A stretch of DNA of 31,592 nucleotides from Gracilaria vermiculophylla (lineage: Eukaryota > Rhodophyta > Florideophyceae > Gracilariales > Gracilariaceae). The translations under genes and the position numbers were made by a program. Under the pieces are notes generated by a model. That model saw nothing but the letters and a program-made list of their open reading frames with translations, was not told the DNA's origin and did no database searches. Below are positions 29,395 to 31,592 of the stretch, in pieces. Location of the stretch: NCBI GenBank assembly GCA_019155205.2, contig JAHNZQ020000004.1:1900561-1932152 (forward strand), given 5' to 3'. The stretch's first letter is position 1. The number at the start of each line of letters is the position of its first letter.

Positions 29395-29946
29395 TGTATT
29401 ACAGTGGCTCCTACAGAAATAGGGTGCTTTGGCCTTAAGGTATAATATTTCTGAGGAGGGCTCGTATTTTATTAGCTGGGCCACGTGGCGCATAATCTCA
29501 CCCGCGTGCGCTACAGTATCCTTGAGGTACGGTAGAATTATTATTTATTTTAGTTAATTTATGCAGGTAATTAGTACAGTAGCGAGACCTGCCGAGGCGG
29601 GCTCCCGGCTTGATACTTAATCTGCCGGTTGAGCTCCACCTCTGGGGAAGTAAAGACAAGCACCCTTGAGTCTTCATCTACTTTTCCGGATGGATTCTCT
29701 CGTCGATCTACGCAGGTTTCTAAGCCGCCGATCCCTAGGTCGCATCATAGCAGCGCCTGGAGGAGCATTGTCCGCACAGTGAACCTCCTTCTCCGCTTGG
29801 TGTTTGCGGATCCTCTTTCAGAATTCCCCCGGCTCGCGACAGCGGATACCGGAGACCACCTTTAGGAGTACGGGCCTTTGGAGCCAACAAAACTCGTAAT
29901 GGACGTTTTGCTTTACTACCTCGAGAGGAGGGCTGACAGTACCACA
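29395..29946 (-). mobile_element. 3' LTR of the copia element
   Basis: 552 bp with TG...CA ends, the same family as the solo LTR at 23412-23964. The purine-rich segment GGGCGGACA just outside its minus-strand start could be the polypurine tract. Confidence 0.82.
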
Positions 29947-30079
29947 AAAATGTCCGCCCGATGCTGCGCGGAGGGAACATGTTTAAGGAAGCAAGACCAT
30001 TGTTCACTGCATCCAACACGTGACAATAGCGAAGTTAATGGTGTTTAACTTTTTGCATTTCAAAGTCTGTTTTTCGTCT

Positions 30080-30125
30080 ATGATATAGCTCCTAAGTTGT
30101 CCATGATATAGCTCCTAAGTTGTCC
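30080..30125. repeat. 23-bp tandem duplication
   Basis: Two perfect head-to-tail copies of a 23-bp unit (core TATAGCTCCTAAGTTGTCC) at 30080-30102 and 30103-30125, between the copia pol stop and the LTR. Confidence 0.9.
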
Positions 30126-30157
30126 TGAAGCAATGGTACAGAATGCTGGCTAGTGAT

Positions 30158-31592
30158 TCAAATTTCGGTCAGAAATTCTTTGAGCCACGATAATTGCTTG
30201 ATACATTCGGAAATTGCGTAGAACGTAGCTTCCGTGGCAGATAAGGCAGTCGACTTCTGAAGTTTTGAGCTCCAAATTACAGACAAATCACCTATGATGA
30301 TTACAAAACCTCCACTTAAGCGACGTTTATCCAGATCACGACCCAAATTGGCACCTGACCATGCTGATATATCTTGAGACAAGGATCGAGGAACATGCAA
30401 TCCATAGTCGGCAGTTTTGATAAAGTAACGAAAAACCTTTTTCATGCAATACCAGTGTTGGGTCAGAGGACTGGAAGCAAAATTTCCAAGCATCGAAGTG
30501 GCCGTTGCCAAATTTAGTCTGGTTCGAGTGCTCAAAAAAAGCAAGCAGCCACGAACTTCTTTGTAGGGTACATTGAGTACCCTGCCTTCTCAGAGTCCAT
30601 TCGAACAACAACGGCATCATAAAGACAATGCGTTTACGGCAATGGGTAAGCTGATGGGCTGGCGTCATCCAAGTGAAACACACGAATGATCTTGTCAATC
30701 AAAGGACGCTGGTAAAGAGATATGCAAATTAGACTTTCTTCAATGGAGACACCAAGATACAAATTTATTTTTCCAAGATCCGGTATATCATATCGAGAAC
30801 AAAGCTGTGCCTTAACCAATGCAGTCGATTGAGGAGGGCCAAAGAAGCTGAGGTCATCGACATATGCCTGAACTACAACGGTGTCGTCATTTGCTTTCTT
30901 CCCAAAAACGCACGGTGCCGACTTAAGTCGTTGGAAAGCAATAGAGCAGAGAAACGTTGACAGACTATTAAACCAAAGTCTTGGAGCCTCTCTGGTGCCA
31001 TAAAGGGGCTTAACGAGTTTTACGACCCGTCCATTAGCTTCATCTACACCCTGAATCTCAGGAAGCTTAATCCATACCGGGTTGTTAACAGGCATAGTTG
31101 CATTAGGAAAAGCGCCCTTGACATCTATATGTTGACGATCCCATTTTAATGCAGTAGCAATCAACAATATCACTCAAGATATTTCCAATTTCCACACTGG
31201 TGCATTGAGGCTGTTCGTATAGGAAATATTTTGGAAGTTTCTCCGGGCAACCAGTCTGGCTTTGGATCGAACGGGCTTTCCGTTGTGATCTTTTTTCAGG
31301 CGAGGAATGATTCCAGAAGGAATGGGCTGACTATGGTCGGTAGCAGCAGCTCCATAGGTTCCCAAAGAGCGAATTGTTTCGCATTCGGTTCGAATGGACT
31401 CCACCCACAAAGACGCATCTGATGATGATAGTTCCCGCTTAAAAGGTAGGTTCGTCTGATGTACTGATGTCGGTAATAGCAACACGTTTGCTCTCAGTAA
31501 AGGACACCGGTCCAATACCTGTTCGCAGGAACGGCGAGCAAGAGAACAGTGCGGGCTTTGACACAGGTCAGAAGCTTTAGCAGTAGTTTTAC
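30158..31592 (-). pseudogene. Copia pol: reverse transcriptase and RNase H, broken and partial
   Basis: Read right to left on the minus strand, the blocks follow the copia RVT_2 order: SKARLVARRNFQN; then, after an in-frame TGA (31174-31176), DRQHIDVKGAFPNATM; KLVKPLYGTREAPRLWF; and the catalytic VVQAYVDDLSFFG with its YVDD box. IPDLGKINLYLGVSIEE and the palm end follow. A frameshift near 30590-30640 separates this from RTRLNLATATSMLGNFASSP and the RNase H block SVIWSSKLQKSTALSATEA. The C-terminal stop is at 30158. The frame is open to the right edge, so integrase and gag are outside. One nonsense codon and one shift make this copy non-autonomous. Confidence 0.85.

Larger units (their letters stand above)
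29395..31592 (-). mobile_element. Ty1/copia retrotransposon, 3' part, cut by the window edge
   Basis: The element is in minus orientation. Its 3' LTR is 29395-29946, then comes 211 bp of non-coding DNA with a 23-bp duplication, then pol (RNase H and reverse transcriptase) to the right edge. The 5' LTR, gag and integrase would lie beyond the window. Stops and a frameshift in pol show it is not an intact copy. It abuts the gypsy remnant. Confidence 0.85.

Overview
The window is nuclear DNA of a eukaryote. The evidence is two short spliceosomal introns (94 and 69 nt, GTAAGT donors), TATA boxes a short distance upstream of ATG codons, Pol III tRNA genes, and Ty1/copia, Ty3/gypsy and Tc1/mariner debris. 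Few introns, a GH16 agarase/carrageenase-type enzyme, a secreted TIMP-like (NTR) protein, abundant LTR elements and a tRNA with an insertion outside the anticodon loop together fit a multicellular red alga best. This is an inference of moderate confidence; no marker gene in the window proves it.

Layout. 0.6-7.7 kb holds three minus-strand genes for extracellular or wall-related proteins: an NTR/TIMP-like Cys-rich secreted protein, a 562-aa secreted protein with one intron, and a GH16 glycoside hydrolase. Each has a TATA box about 65-115 bp before its ATG. 9.2-10.2 kb holds two identical 88-bp tRNA-Ala(AGC) genes in inverted orientation. Both carry a 15-nt insertion in the T arm, yet keep G3:U70, a complete cloverleaf and a Pol III terminator. 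11.0-14.6 kb holds a spliced C2H2-type zinc-finger gene (+) and a seven-TM protein gene (-) with a 9-residue repeat in its cytosolic or luminal loop.

17.4-20.2 kb is an extremely GC-rich island. In it, two paralogous secreted proline-rich proteins are transcribed divergently from a shared 0.8-kb G/C repeat-rich promoter region. They share a signal peptide plus a 23-residue mature N-terminal module, and then diverge into different repeats and oppositely charged tails. They are the most system-like unit in the window.

20.5-31.6 kb is mostly decaying material: a remnant of a P-loop (AIG1/GIMAP-like) GTPase; a DUF7869-type transposase-like gene with three nonsense codons and a 553-bp solo copia LTR inserted with a near-perfect 5-bp target duplication; a frameshifted Tc1/mariner (DD34E-like) transposase; a Ty3/gypsy RNase H-integrase fragment; and a copia element (3' LTR, RNase H, reverse transcriptase) that runs off the right edge. 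The copia LTR at 29.4 kb is the same family as the solo LTR (about 94% identical by eye).

The main candidates for something undescribed are the T-arm-interrupted tRNA-Ala pair and the divergent proline-rich secreted paralogs. Functions are assigned by reading motifs, without any database search.
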